From Nonlabens tegetincola (GTDB taxonomy: Bacteria; Bacteroidota; Bacteroidia; Flavobacteriales; Flavobacteriaceae), in assembly GCF_002954355.1 (NCBI RefSeq), contig NZ_MQVV01000014.1:124001-188000 (forward strand): DNA of 64,000 nucleotides. Reading direction: 5' to 3'. Both the position numbers and the translations under genes were made by a program. The notes under the pieces are model-generated. The model was not told the origin of the DNA. It did no database searches and saw only the letters and a list, made by a program, of their open reading frames with translations. Positions within the stretch are counted from its first letter, which is position 1; each line of letters begins with the position of its first letter. Of the stretch, positions 45,255 to 53,690 are shown in pieces.

Positions 45255-48200
45255 ATGAAACGTATTCTTTTATTTTGCTTTTTGGCATCGGTTATGATTA
45301 CCAATGCACAAGAAGTAAACCTTGATTTATTCAAAGATTTAAAACCTAGAAATATTGGCCCAGGTGGAATGTCTGGTCGTGTAACATCCATTGATGTTGT
45401 TGAAAATCAACCTGAAATAATTTATGCAGGTACCGCTAGCGGTGGCTTATGGAAAAGTGAAAACGGTGGTGTAGCCTGGAATCCTATATTCGATAATGAA
45501 AAAACAGCCTCCATAGGAGCTGTTGCTGTACAACAAAGCAATCCTAGTGTAATATGGGTAGGTACTGGTGAAGGTAATCCTCGTAATAGTTTGAACGGTG
45601 GTTATGGTATTTACAAATCATTAGATGGTGGTAAAAGCTGGACTTGTATGGGACTTGAAAAAACTCGCCACATCCATCGTGTGATCATAGATCCCACAAA
45701 TCCAGATGTTGTATATGCAGCTGCGATAGGTTCACCTTGGGGTGTTCATAAGGAGCGAGGAGTTTATAAAACTACCGATGGTGGTAAAAATTGGGAAAAA
45801 GTTTTATTTACCAATGAGTCATCTGGTGCTGCAGATTTAGTAATGGATCCTACTAATCCTAATAAACTAATTGCTGCTATGTGGGAACACAAAAGAGATC
45901 CGTGGTTTTTTAAATCTGGTGGATCTGGTTCAGGCTTGTACATCACACATGACGCTGGAAAAAATTGGAAAAAGATAACCGAAAAAGATGGATTGCCTAA
46001 AGGCGACTTGGGTAGAATCGGTGTCGCTATAGCTCCTAGTGAACCTAATATAGTATATGCACTAGTTGAATCTAAAAAGAATGCTTTGTACAAGTCTACT
46101 GATGGAGGATTTAACTGGAAAAAAATAAATGATAAAAGCGATATAGGGAATAGACCTTTTTACTATTCTGAGATTTATGTAGATCCACAAAATGAGAATA
46201 GAGTATATTCTATTTTCACTTACGTAAACGTATCTGAAGATGGTGGAAAAAACTTTACCCAATTAATGCCAGCTTACGGTGCAAACAATGGCGTTCATCC
46301 CGATCATCACGCTTGGTATATTCATCCAAAAAATGGAAAATTTATGCTTGATGGGAATGATGGTGGACTTAATATCACTTATGATAGAGGTAAAACATGG
46401 AGATTTATTGGTAATTTACCAGTAGCGCAATTTTACCATATTAATGTAGATAATGAATTCCCTTATAACGTATATGGAGGAATGCAAGATAACGGTAGCT
46501 GGCGTGGTCCAGCATATGTTTGGAGAGCTCAGGGAATTCGTAATAGTTATTGGCAGGAAATTAGTTTTGGTGATGGATTTGACGTTGTTCCAGATCCTGA
46601 TAACAATCAATTCGGTTATAGTATGAGTCAACAAGGTTTTGTAAGTCGTTACGACTGGAAAACTGGAAATAATTACAGTGTAAGACCTACTCATCCTGAT
46701 CCAGACGTTCAATTGAGATTCAATTGGAATGCAGCCATTAATATTGATCCATTTGATAGCAAAACTTTATATTTCGGAAGCCAATTTGTACACAAATCAA
46801 CCGATAAAGGCTTGACCTGGAAGGTAATATCTCCCGATCTTACCACAAACGATCCAGAGAAACAAAAACAATCTGAATCAGGTGGTTTAACAATGGATGC
46901 AACAGGTGCCGAAAATCACACAACCATTTTAGTAATCGAACCTAGTGATGTTGAAAAGGATGTCCTTTATGTAGGAACAGATGATGGTCGAGTACACGTT
47001 ACTAAAAATGGAGGAGATAGTTGGACTGATATTTCAAAAGGACTAAAAGGTTTACCACAAGGTAGCTGGATTGCACAAATCAAAGCAAGTAAATCTAAAA
47101 AAGGACACGCCTTACTTATTGCAAACGATTACCGTCGTTTTAATTACGAGCCATACGCATACCGTACTACAAATTATGGTAAAAGCTGGGAACGTATTGT
47201 TGATAAAGACGATGTAGTAAGCTATACTTTAAGCATCATAGAGCATCCTGAAGAAAATAATTTGATGTTCCTTGGTACAGACGATGGTCTTTATGTGAGT
47301 TTTGATGCTGGTGAAAACTGGCAAAAATACACACATGGTTTCCCAACAGTTTCGGTTAAGGATATGGTAATCCATCCTCGAGAAAATGATTTGGTAATAG
47401 GAACCTTTGGTAGAGCAGCTTGGGTTTTAGATGATTTAGCTCCATTTATCGCTTTCGCGAAAGCGAACTCACAATCAAACATAGCTCTATTTGAACCACC
47501 AGTTGCTTATATGGCAAGATTTCAACAGCCTACTGGTAGTAGATTTGGTGCAGATGCGATGTTCCATGGAGAGAATAGAGATACTGGCGGTAGGTTTAAA
47601 TACTACTTTAAAAAGGATCCAACCGTAGCAAAGGATTCCACAAAAACAGACTCCTTAATGCTTAAAATTTACAGAGGTGAAGAACTTATACGCACCTTGA
47701 AAAGAAAAGCTCCAAAAGAAGAAGGTATTTATTCATGGAGATGGAATCTTACAGAAAAAGGAGTTAATAGACCTTCAAAATCAGTAAGAAAGAGTACGAG
47801 AGAACCATCAGGATTAAGAGTTTTGCCAGGAGACTACAAGGCGCAACTAGTCTATAATGACGTTATAAGTACAACCATGATAAAAGTCCAAGACGATCCT
47901 AGAATTACTGAATATACAGATGTTCATGCCAAGGAAAAGTATGATGCTCTAAAAAAACTCGAACAATTAACGGTTAAAATTTCTGAGGTTACCGATAAAT
48001 TGGCAGAGAATATTGAGAAAGCCAGCAACTTTAAATCCTATTTATCAAAATTAGATAAGGAGTCTTATAAGAACGAAATTGAGGCAACTGAGAAAATGGT
48101 AGATACATTGAAGAAGGAGCAAGAAAAATACTTTGGTAAGGTAGATAAACGCCAAGGAATTACTAGGAATCCCGAAATTACTGTTCTTAATAGACTGTAT

Positions 48201-48386
48201 GCAGCTCAAAGTTATATAGGTAGTCGTCAAAGTTCTCAAACAGCTACAGAAGCTCAACTGTATGAACATGCAGAAAATGCAGTTGATAAAGCAGTTAAGG
48301 AGACTAAATCTCTACTTAATACTCATTGGCAACCTTACGTTCAAAAAATGAAGCAAGTGTCTATCGATACCTTTAAAAATGAGTAG
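45255..48386 (+). CDS. Large exported BNR/sortilin-like beta-propeller protein
   Basis: A 1043-residue protein with a signal peptide ending at TNAQ. Residues about 30-750 hold many BNR/Asp-box-type repeats (for example YKSLDGGKSW, YKTTDGGKNW, YKSTDGGFNW, HVTKNGGDSW, YVSFDAGENW), forming one or two sortilin/VPS10-like beta-propellers. A coiled helical segment follows at about 890-960. The family is often called glycosyl hydrolase in annotation, but no catalytic acid pair is evident. Palindrome copy 8 gives A-F-A-K-A near residue 735, just after the propeller. The stop overlaps the next small gene by 8 bp. Confidence 0.82.
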   Translation: MKRILLFCFLASVMITNAQEVNLDLFKDLKPRNIGPGGMSGRVTSIDVVENQPEIIYAGTASGGLWKSENGGVAWNPIFDNEKTASIGAVAVQQSNPSVIWVGTGEGNPRNSLNGGYGIYKSLDGGKSWTCMGLEKTRHIHRVIIDPTNPDVVYAAAIGSPWGVHKERGVYKTTDGGKNWEKVLFTNESSGAADLVMDPTNPNKLIAAMWEHKRDPWFFKSGGSGSGLYITHDAGKNWKKITEKDGLPKGDLGRIGVAIAPSEPNIVYALVESKKNALYKSTDGGFNWKKINDKSDIGNRPFYYSEIYVDPQNENRVYSIFTYVNVSEDGGKNFTQLMPAYGANNGVHPDHHAWYIHPKNGKFMLDGNDGGLNITYDRGKTWRFIGNLPVAQFYHINVDNEFPYNVYGGMQDNGSWRGPAYVWRAQGIRNSYWQEISFGDGFDVVPDPDNNQFGYSMSQQGFVSRYDWKTGNNYSVRPTHPDPDVQLRFNWNAAINIDPFDSKTLYFGSQFVHKSTDKGLTWKVISPDLTTNDPEKQKQSESGGLTMDATGAENHTTILVIEPSDVEKDVLYVGTDDGRVHVTKNGGDSWTDISKGLKGLPQGSWIAQIKASKSKKGHALLIANDYRRFNYEPYAYRTTNYGKSWERIVDKDDVVSYTLSIIEHPEENNLMFLGTDDGLYVSFDAGENWQKYTHGFPTVSVKDMVIHPRENDLVIGTFGRAAWVLDDLAPFIAFAKANSQSNIALFEPPVAYMARFQQPTGSRFGADAMFHGENRDTGGRFKYYFKKDPTVAKDSTKTDSLMLKIYRGEELIRTLKRKAPKEEGIYSWRWNLTEKGVNRPSKSVRKSTREPSGLRVLPGDYKAQLVYNDVISTTMIKVQDDPRITEYTDVHAKEKYDALKKLEQLTVKISEVTDKLAENIEKASNFKSYLSKLDKESYKNEIEATEKMVDTLKKEQEKYFGKVDKRQGITRNPEITVLNRLYAAQSYIGSRQSSQTATEAQLYEHAENAVDKAVKETKSLLNTHWQPYVQKMKQVSIDTFKNE
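47450..47465. repeat. Palindrome copy 8
   Basis: Perfect CGCTTTCGCGAAAGCG inside the BNR-repeat gene, read as A-F-A-K-A at the end of the propeller domain. Confidence 0.95.
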
Positions 48387-48612
48387 TAGAAAAAATGTTA
48401 CCTACTTTCTCGTAGCTTTAATAGGTAGCCTCACCTTAGGATTAGCTCCTTTTATACCAGAACCTCATGTGGTTGGGAAATGGCGCTGGCTTTTAGGAGG
48501 AGCAAAGGGTATGAAGTTTATGGATTATTTCGATCTATTTTTACACAGCTTACCTTTCATTTTGTTATTGTTTATGACAATTAAATTGTTACCTATAAGA
48601 AGGAGAGACTAG
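48379..48612 (+). CDS. Small two-helix membrane protein
   Basis: A 77-residue protein with two hydrophobic helices (about residues 8-26 and 53-69) and a basic C-terminus (IRRRD). GKWRWLLGGAKGMKFMDYFDLFLH lies between them. It overlaps the BNR-repeat gene by 8 bp, so it is coupled to it. I recognise it only as a conserved flavobacterial hypothetical; function unknown. Confidence 0.65.
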   Translation: MSSRKNVTYFLVALIGSLTLGLAPFIPEPHVVGKWRWLLGGAKGMKFMDYFDLFLHSLPFILLLFMTIKLLPIRRRD

Positions 48613-48618
48613 AGAAAT

Positions 48619-48656
48619 AAAAAAGCCGGTTTACAATTTGTAAACCGGCTTTTTTA
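48619..48656 (+). terminator. Terminator after the BNR-protein operon
   Basis: Stem GCCGGTTTACA/TGTAAACCGGC (48625-48635 and 48639-48649), A-tract before and T-run after. Confidence 0.88.
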
Positions 48657-48701
48657 TTTGGTAGGTGATAAAAACCACAACCCTTATTTAGGGTATAATA
48701 A

Positions 48702-48730
48702 AAAAGGCTGCCTTCAAAAGGCAGCCTTTT
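48702..48730 (-). terminator. Terminator of the M43 metalloprotease gene
   Basis: Stem AAAAGGCTGCCTT/AAGGCAGCCTTTT with loop CAA, 20 bp past the protease stop on the minus strand. Confidence 0.85.
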
Positions 48731-48748
48731 CTTAATTAATTAAATCAA

Positions 48749-51154
48749 TTACTTTTTAACAAACTTACGCGAAACTGTTGTTCCATTTGCTTGAAGTTGT
48801 ATGATATAAACATTAGGATTTAAATCACCTACGATTATTCCTTCCTTCATCACAGCACCGCTTGCTACCTTGCGTCCTGTCAAATCGTATATTACAAACG
48901 TAGATTGTTGTTCTATACCGGTAGTGAATAGAATATCTCTTACAGGATTAGGGTAAACACTGATAGCATTTACAGGAATAGATACTTGTGAATTATTAGA
49001 ATCTCTTGCTGTACCACATTCACCTAGATTTACCCATTGTCCAGGTTGTAATTCAAATAGGAAGTTTTGATAAACAACCTGATCGCCTACTGAGTAGGAA
49101 TTATTACTGTTGTAAGCAGGAACTCCATCACATTTGTCTGTTGACGCTGTGGCAGTTGTTATTCTTAAGTCATCAACAGCAATGTCACCTTGCCAAGATG
49201 AAGTTGTATTAACCACAAGTCGCAATTGTACATCCTGTCCTGCATAACTAGCTAGATCAATATTTGCTTGTCTCCATGCTGCTCCTTGATCTCCTTGAAC
49301 GCTGAATATAGTGGAGTAAGCACCACCATTACTAGCATCCACTCTTAATGAACCTACAGCATTACCAGTCATTTGATATTGGAAAGAAAGTGTGGCATTT
49401 GATGTTGAAGTAAGATCAAAACATGGAGAGTCTAAAGCTGCTACTTTATTAAAATTAGGATTAGATGCTTCTACATAAATATAGAAAGATCCTTGAGCAG
49501 CACCGCTAGGTCCTGTACTACTTGAAGGAGTTCCACCAGATCGTAAAGTCCAATCTAAAGAATCTGTATTATTTTGAGACCATTGTCCTAGAGTATTTTC
49601 AAACCCTTCTGAATATGGGAAATTTGAAACACCATTTGCACATCCAGAACCACCACCAGATGAACCACCTTCAGAAATAGATATAGCATCGACAGCAATG
49701 TCTCCTTGCCATGAATTTGTTGTATTAACTACAAGCCTTAACTGTTCTACATTAGAACTTAGTGTTACATTAGCCGTTTTCCATGAAGCTCCTTGATCTC
49801 CAGATTGTGTAAAAAGAGTAGACCAGGATGAACTACTTGTATTCCTAGATTGTAATTCAAGAGTACCTACTGCATTACCAGTCATTTGATATCTAAAGCT
49901 AACATCTGGTGAAGAACCAGCAGCAAAATCTAAACAAGGTGAATTTAAAATTGCAGTTTTATTAAAATTAGGGTCTGATGCCTCTACGTATACGTAGAAA
50001 GATCCTTCATCAGCACCGTTAGGTCCTGTGCTACTTGATGGAGTTGTGCCAGATCTACGAGTCCAATCAAGAGAATCACCAGTATCTTGAGTCCATCCAC
50101 CAAGTGAATTCTCAAATCCATTTGAATAAGGGAAACTATCAATTGTACTGCTACATCCTGTATCACCACCACCAGATGGCGGCGTACATTTTGTAGACTG
50201 CGCTAGCGCAGCATGAAAACCTCCATTTAATAAATTGGCTCTCATACGTGCTTTTTGTCCAGCGGTAAACAAGTTCATACAAGCATCATCAGAATAATCC
50301 ATGTAATTTTGGACCATATCTACAGATCCACAAGAAACACTACCTATTTGACAACCACCATTAGAGGCGTCAGACTCTGGTGTGTCTGCAACAAAATCAT
50401 CGGCACCACAAGGTCCATCACCCCAAATGTGGCGCAAACCTAAAAAGTGACCTACCTCGTGAGTAGTTGTTCTTCCACCATCAAATGGTGCCGAAACAGC
50501 GCCTACACGCCCAAAATAATTGTATCCCATAACAACGCCATCAGTTGCACGGTTTCCACCAGGAAATTGAGCATATCCTAAAATACCTGGTCTACCATTG
50601 CTGTTAAGAGCAGAAACAGTCCACATATTTAAATATTGAGTGGTATCCCAAGGGTCGGTACCACCAGTTGCACTACTTTTCATTCTATTTTGCGTGGTAT
50701 TCCAAGATGTAACACTAGAAGCTTTACGGGTGATACCATTGGTAGGGTTACCATTAGGATCAACTTGCGCTAGACAGAATTCTATTTGCATGTCTGCTGC
50801 TTGTGACCATGTGTTATCTCGATCGCTATTAGTTCTTCTAAAATCCTCGTTGAGCACATCAATTTGAGATTGAATTTGAGCTTGACTTATATTTTGAGTA
50901 GCATTGCTATAAATCACATGAACAACAACAGGAATGGTTATAACAGCCCCATTCACGGCTTTTTGTTGAATTAAATCATTGGCTTTCTGTTGAATGTATC
51001 GTTCTTCTTTTGCGATTTTTTGGGCAAGGCTAGGGTCTTGTGCCATGGCGTATTCCATATCATCATGTGTAGAGCAGTCACGTTGTTGGGCCATGGCTAA
51101 AGTAGAGATTAGCATAAACAGAGCTAATACTCCAATTGAGTACATTTTCTTCAT
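48749..51154 (-). CDS. Secreted M43 (pappalysin/cytophagalysin-type) zinc metalloprotease with tandem MAM-like domains and a T9SS signal
   Basis: An 801-residue protein. The signal peptide ends at AMAQ. The catalytic domain (about residues 70-325) has the zinc motif HEVGHFLGLRH and a Met-turn-like YMDYSDD. Two near-identical MAM-like domains follow (about 335-505 and 510-670, each starting FPYSxGFENxLGxW), then a chitin-binding-like segment (NSYSVGDQVVYQNFLFELQPGQW) and a T9SS type A domain (about 725-801, ISVYPNPVRDILF). Expected at the cell surface or secreted, degrading proteins. Single gene with its own terminator. Confidence 0.92.
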   Translation of the reverse strand: MKKMYSIGVLALFMLISTLAMAQQRDCSTHDDMEYAMAQDPSLAQKIAKEERYIQQKANDLIQQKAVNGAVITIPVVVHVIYSNATQNISQAQIQSQIDVLNEDFRRTNSDRDNTWSQAADMQIEFCLAQVDPNGNPTNGITRKASSVTSWNTTQNRMKSSATGGTDPWDTTQYLNMWTVSALNSNGRPGILGYAQFPGGNRATDGVVMGYNYFGRVGAVSAPFDGGRTTTHEVGHFLGLRHIWGDGPCGADDFVADTPESDASNGGCQIGSVSCGSVDMVQNYMDYSDDACMNLFTAGQKARMRANLLNGGFHAALAQSTKCTPPSGGGDTGCSSTIDSFPYSNGFENSLGGWTQDTGDSLDWTRRSGTTPSSSTGPNGADEGSFYVYVEASDPNFNKTAILNSPCLDFAAGSSPDVSFRYQMTGNAVGTLELQSRNTSSSSWSTLFTQSGDQGASWKTANVTLSSNVEQLRLVVNTTNSWQGDIAVDAISISEGGSSGGGSGCANGVSNFPYSEGFENTLGQWSQNNTDSLDWTLRSGGTPSSSTGPSGAAQGSFYIYVEASNPNFNKVAALDSPCFDLTSTSNATLSFQYQMTGNAVGSLRVDASNGGAYSTIFSVQGDQGAAWRQANIDLASYAGQDVQLRLVVNTTSSWQGDIAVDDLRITTATASTDKCDGVPAYNSNNSYSVGDQVVYQNFLFELQPGQWVNLGECGTARDSNNSQVSIPVNAISVYPNPVRDILFTTGIEQQSTFVIYDLTGRKVASGAVMKEGIIVGDLNPNVYIIQLQANGTTVSRKFVKK
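49179..49632 (-). repeat. Tandem domain repeat, unit B (MAM-like domain 2)
   Basis: Coding repeat about 512 bp out of phase with unit A at about 49692-50145; long near-identical stretches such as CATTACCAGTCATTTGATAT occur in both. Boundaries are approximate. Confidence 0.7.
49692..50145 (-). repeat. Tandem domain repeat, unit A (MAM-like domain 1)
   Basis: Partner of unit B at about 49179-49632. High similarity at both DNA and protein level suggests a fairly recent internal duplication. Boundaries are approximate. Confidence 0.7.
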
Positions 51155-51536
51155 GTATAAATATTTAGGGTTAACATTTGAGCTCTGAATATAGGGATAA
51201 ACTAATTATTTTATCAAAAAATTAACTATTCATAGCATAATATATATTTTTTTTATGTAAACCTAAGAATATGATAAATATGGGTTAGTAGGTCGATAAA
51301 CTGTATATGAAAAACTTAATAGACTTAATAACAGCTCGATAAGATTAGTGGTGTTAACAAAGTAATTTTAACTTCGGTTACATTTAGTCTCCTTCTACCG
51401 ATAATAATGGGTTTAATTATTGTAAAAGATTTTTATTCACAATAAAAGATAAAACTCTGTTAATTAATTACGCTTTCGCGAAAGCGTAATAAGCATTACA
51501 ATTAGTATATTTCAAGCTACTACAGATAGATGGGAT
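51155..51536. other. 382-bp intergenic region upstream of parE
   Basis: No gene is seen. It carries palindrome copy 9 (51467-51490) and, 16 bp after it, TATATTTC (51506-51513), one base from the -7 consensus and 24 bp before the parE ATG. The left half is AT-rich and likely holds the leftward promoter of the M43 protease gene, but no exact TAnnTTTG box was found there. Confidence 0.5.
51467..51490. repeat. Palindrome copy 9, extended to 24 bp
   Basis: CGCTTTCGCGAAAGCG (51471-51486) flanked by ATTA and TAAT, giving a perfect 24-bp palindrome. It lies between genes, in the parE promoter region. Confidence 0.95.
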
Positions 51537-53390
51537 ATGGCAGAAAACGTACAATATACTGAGGATAATATCAGGTCATTAGACTGGAAGGAACACATAA
51601 GAATGCGTCCTGGGATGTATATCGGTAAACTGGGTGATGGATCTAGTGCCGACGATGGAATCTACATCCTACTGAAAGAAGTTATTGACAACTCGATTGA
51701 TGAGTATGTGATGGGTGCAGGAAAAACTATCGAGGTGTCCATTCAAGGTGAACGTGTTATCGTACGTGATTATGGACGTGGGATCCCACTAGGAAAAGTG
51801 GTTGATGTTGTCTCAAAAATGAACACTGGTGGAAAATACGATAGTAAAGCCTTTAAAAAATCTGTAGGATTAAACGGTGTAGGTACTAAGGCCGTGAACG
51901 CTCTTTCCACTTATTTTAGAGTAGAATCTACACGTGATGGGAAAAGTGCAAGTGCCGAGTTTGAAAGAGGTGAACTTACCGACAAGGATTTTCTTGAAGA
52001 GACATCAAGACGTCGAGGTACCAAAATGACATTTGTTCCCGATGGTGAAATCTTTAAAAATTTTAAATTTAGGCCTGAGTATGTCTCTCGCATGCTTAAG
52101 AACTACGTGTACTTAAATCCAGGTTTAACCATTATCTACAACGGAGAAAAATATTTTTCTGAACATGGTCTAAAGGATTTATTAAGTGAAAAAATTACCG
52201 AATCCGATAGGCTGTATCCAATAATACACTTGCGAGGTGATGATATTGAGGTGGCTATTACTCACAGTAAAACACAGTACAGTGAAGAGTATCATTCCTT
52301 TGCAAACGGTCAAAATACCACCCAAGGTGGAACGCATCAAGCTGCTTTTAGAGAGAGTGTAGTAAAAACGGTGCGTGAGTTTTATGGAAAAAACTATGAT
52401 GCGAGCGATGTTAGAAAATCCATTGTAAGCGCTGTGGCTATTAAGGTGATGGATCCTGTTTTTGAATCTCAAACTAAAACTAAATTGGGTTCTACAGAAA
52501 TGGGTGGAGACTTACCAACTGTAAGAACTTTCATTAACGATTTTATTAAAACATATCTAGATAATTACCTACACAAGCATCCAGAAACTGCTGACGCTCT
52601 TCAAAAGAAAATTATACAAGCAGAAAGAGAACGCAAGGAGCTTTCTGGTATTCGTAAGCTAGCTAGGGATAGAGCCAAAAAAGCTAGTTTGCACAATAAA
52701 AAACTAAGGGATTGTAGAGTACATCTAGGAGATACTAAAAAAGAGAACAATCTAGATAGTACTTTATTTATAACGGAAGGAGATTCTGCAAGTGGATCTA
52801 TAACAAAATCACGTAACGTAAACACACAAGCGGTATTCTCATTACGCGGGAAACCATTGAATTCCTATAACATGAGCAAAAAAATTGTTTATGAAAACGA
52901 AGAGTTCAACTTGCTACAAGCTGCTCTCAATATTGAGGATAGTATGGAGGATTTGCGTTACAACAAGATTGTCATTGCAACTGATGCCGACGTGGATGGT
53001 ATGCATATACGTTTGTTATTGATTACTTTTTTCCTGCAATTTTTTCCTGAATTAATTAAAAAGGGGCACTTGTATATTTTACAAACACCCTTATTTAGAG
53101 TTCGTAACAAAAAAGAAACAAGGTATTGTTATACACCAGAAGAACGAGCTGCCGCACTTATGGAATTAGGTAAAAATCCAGAAATAACTCGATTTAAAGG
53201 ATTAGGTGAAATCAGTCCAGATGAGTTTGTTCATTTCATTGGCGAGGACATGCGATTGGATCCAGTGATGTTGGACGATGGTATGAGTATCGATGATTTA
53301 TTGAAGTTCTATATGGGTAAAAACACTCCAGATCGTCAAGAATTTATTATTGACAATCTTAAGGTAGAAATGGATGTGATAGAGGAGTAG
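51537..53390 (+). CDS. parE: DNA topoisomerase IV subunit B
   Basis: A 617-residue GHKL ATPase subunit that, with ParC, unlinks replicated chromosomes. [12 protein letters not shown] and [13 protein letters not shown] belong to the ATP-binding domain, [14 protein letters not shown] to the ATP lid. [10 protein letters not shown] and [12 protein letters not shown] are the TOPRIM metal-binding motifs. The length (about 620, without the extra insertion of E. coli-type GyrB) and the pairing with a ParC-like gene favour topoisomerase IV over gyrase. One base separates it from the GldL-like small gene. Confidence 0.93.
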   Translation: MAENVQYTEDNIRSLDWKEHIRMRPGMYIGKLGDGSSADDGIYILLKEVIDNSIDEYVMGAGKTIEVSIQGERVIVRDYGRGIPLGKVVDVVSKMNTGGKYDSKAFKKSVGLNGVGTKAVNALSTYFRVESTRDGKSASAEFERGELTDKDFLEETSRRRGTKMTFVPDGEIFKNFKFRPEYVSRMLKNYVYLNPGLTIIYNGEKYFSEHGLKDLLSEKITESDRLYPIIHLRGDDIEVAITHSKTQYSEEYHSFANGQNTTQGGTHQAAFRESVVKTVREFYGKNYDASDVRKSIVSAVAIKVMDPVFESQTKTKLGSTEMGGDLPTVRTFINDFIKTYLDNYLHKHPETADALQKKIIQAERERKELSGIRKLARDRAKKASLHNKKLRDCRVHLGDTKKENNLDSTLFITEGDSASGSITKSRNVNTQAVFSLRGKPLNSYNMSKKIVYENEEFNLLQAALNIEDSMEDLRYNKIVIATDADVDGMHIRLLLITFFLQFFPELIKKGHLYILQTPLFRVRNKKETRYCYTPEERAAALMELGKNPEITRFKGLGEISPDEFVHFIGEDMRLDPVMLDDGMSIDDLLKFYMGKNTPDRQEFIIDNLKVEMDVIEE

Positions 53391-53391
53391 T

Positions 53392-53616
53392 ATGATTAAA
53401 TACAAACATGTGATAATTGTAGCTGTGATAGCCGTTCTACTTTTTTTGATAGGTAGCACGTTTAAAATATTACACTGGGCGTTTCCTTATGGAAATGGTA
53501 ATTATTTAGGTGGTGAAGACTTAATTGTACTATCAACTGTTATGTGGATCATATCGGGTACTTTATTAATAATAAAAGCCTATAAATCTAAAGGTGATCA
53601 CTTTTTCAATAGATGA
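53392..53616 (+). CDS. Small membrane protein resembling the GldL N-terminal domain
   Basis: A 74-residue protein with two membrane helices (about residues 7-24 and 46-63). Between them FKILHWAFPYGNGNYL strongly resembles the first helix hairpin of GldL, the inner-membrane motor part of the gliding/T9SS machine, but the long cytoplasmic domain of GldL is missing. It sits between parE and parC, 1 bp after parE, so it is probably cotranscribed with topoisomerase IV. Function unknown. Confidence 0.7.
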   Translation: MIKYKHVIIVAVIAVLLFLIGSTFKILHWAFPYGNGNYLGGEDLIVLSTVMWIISGTLLIIKAYKSKGDHFFNR

Positions 53617-53690
53617 GGATGTATTGAATTTTGAGTGAGAACATACAAATAAAACACAGTTAACTAATAGCAGATAACTGAAACGAGTAA

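Noticed and set aside
48680-48695. ACCC-N7-GGGT dyad as a third NarL-like site
   Set aside because: The spacer is 7 instead of 6, so the 7-2-7 geometry is broken. It lies between two terminators of convergent genes, where a promoter-type site is unlikely.
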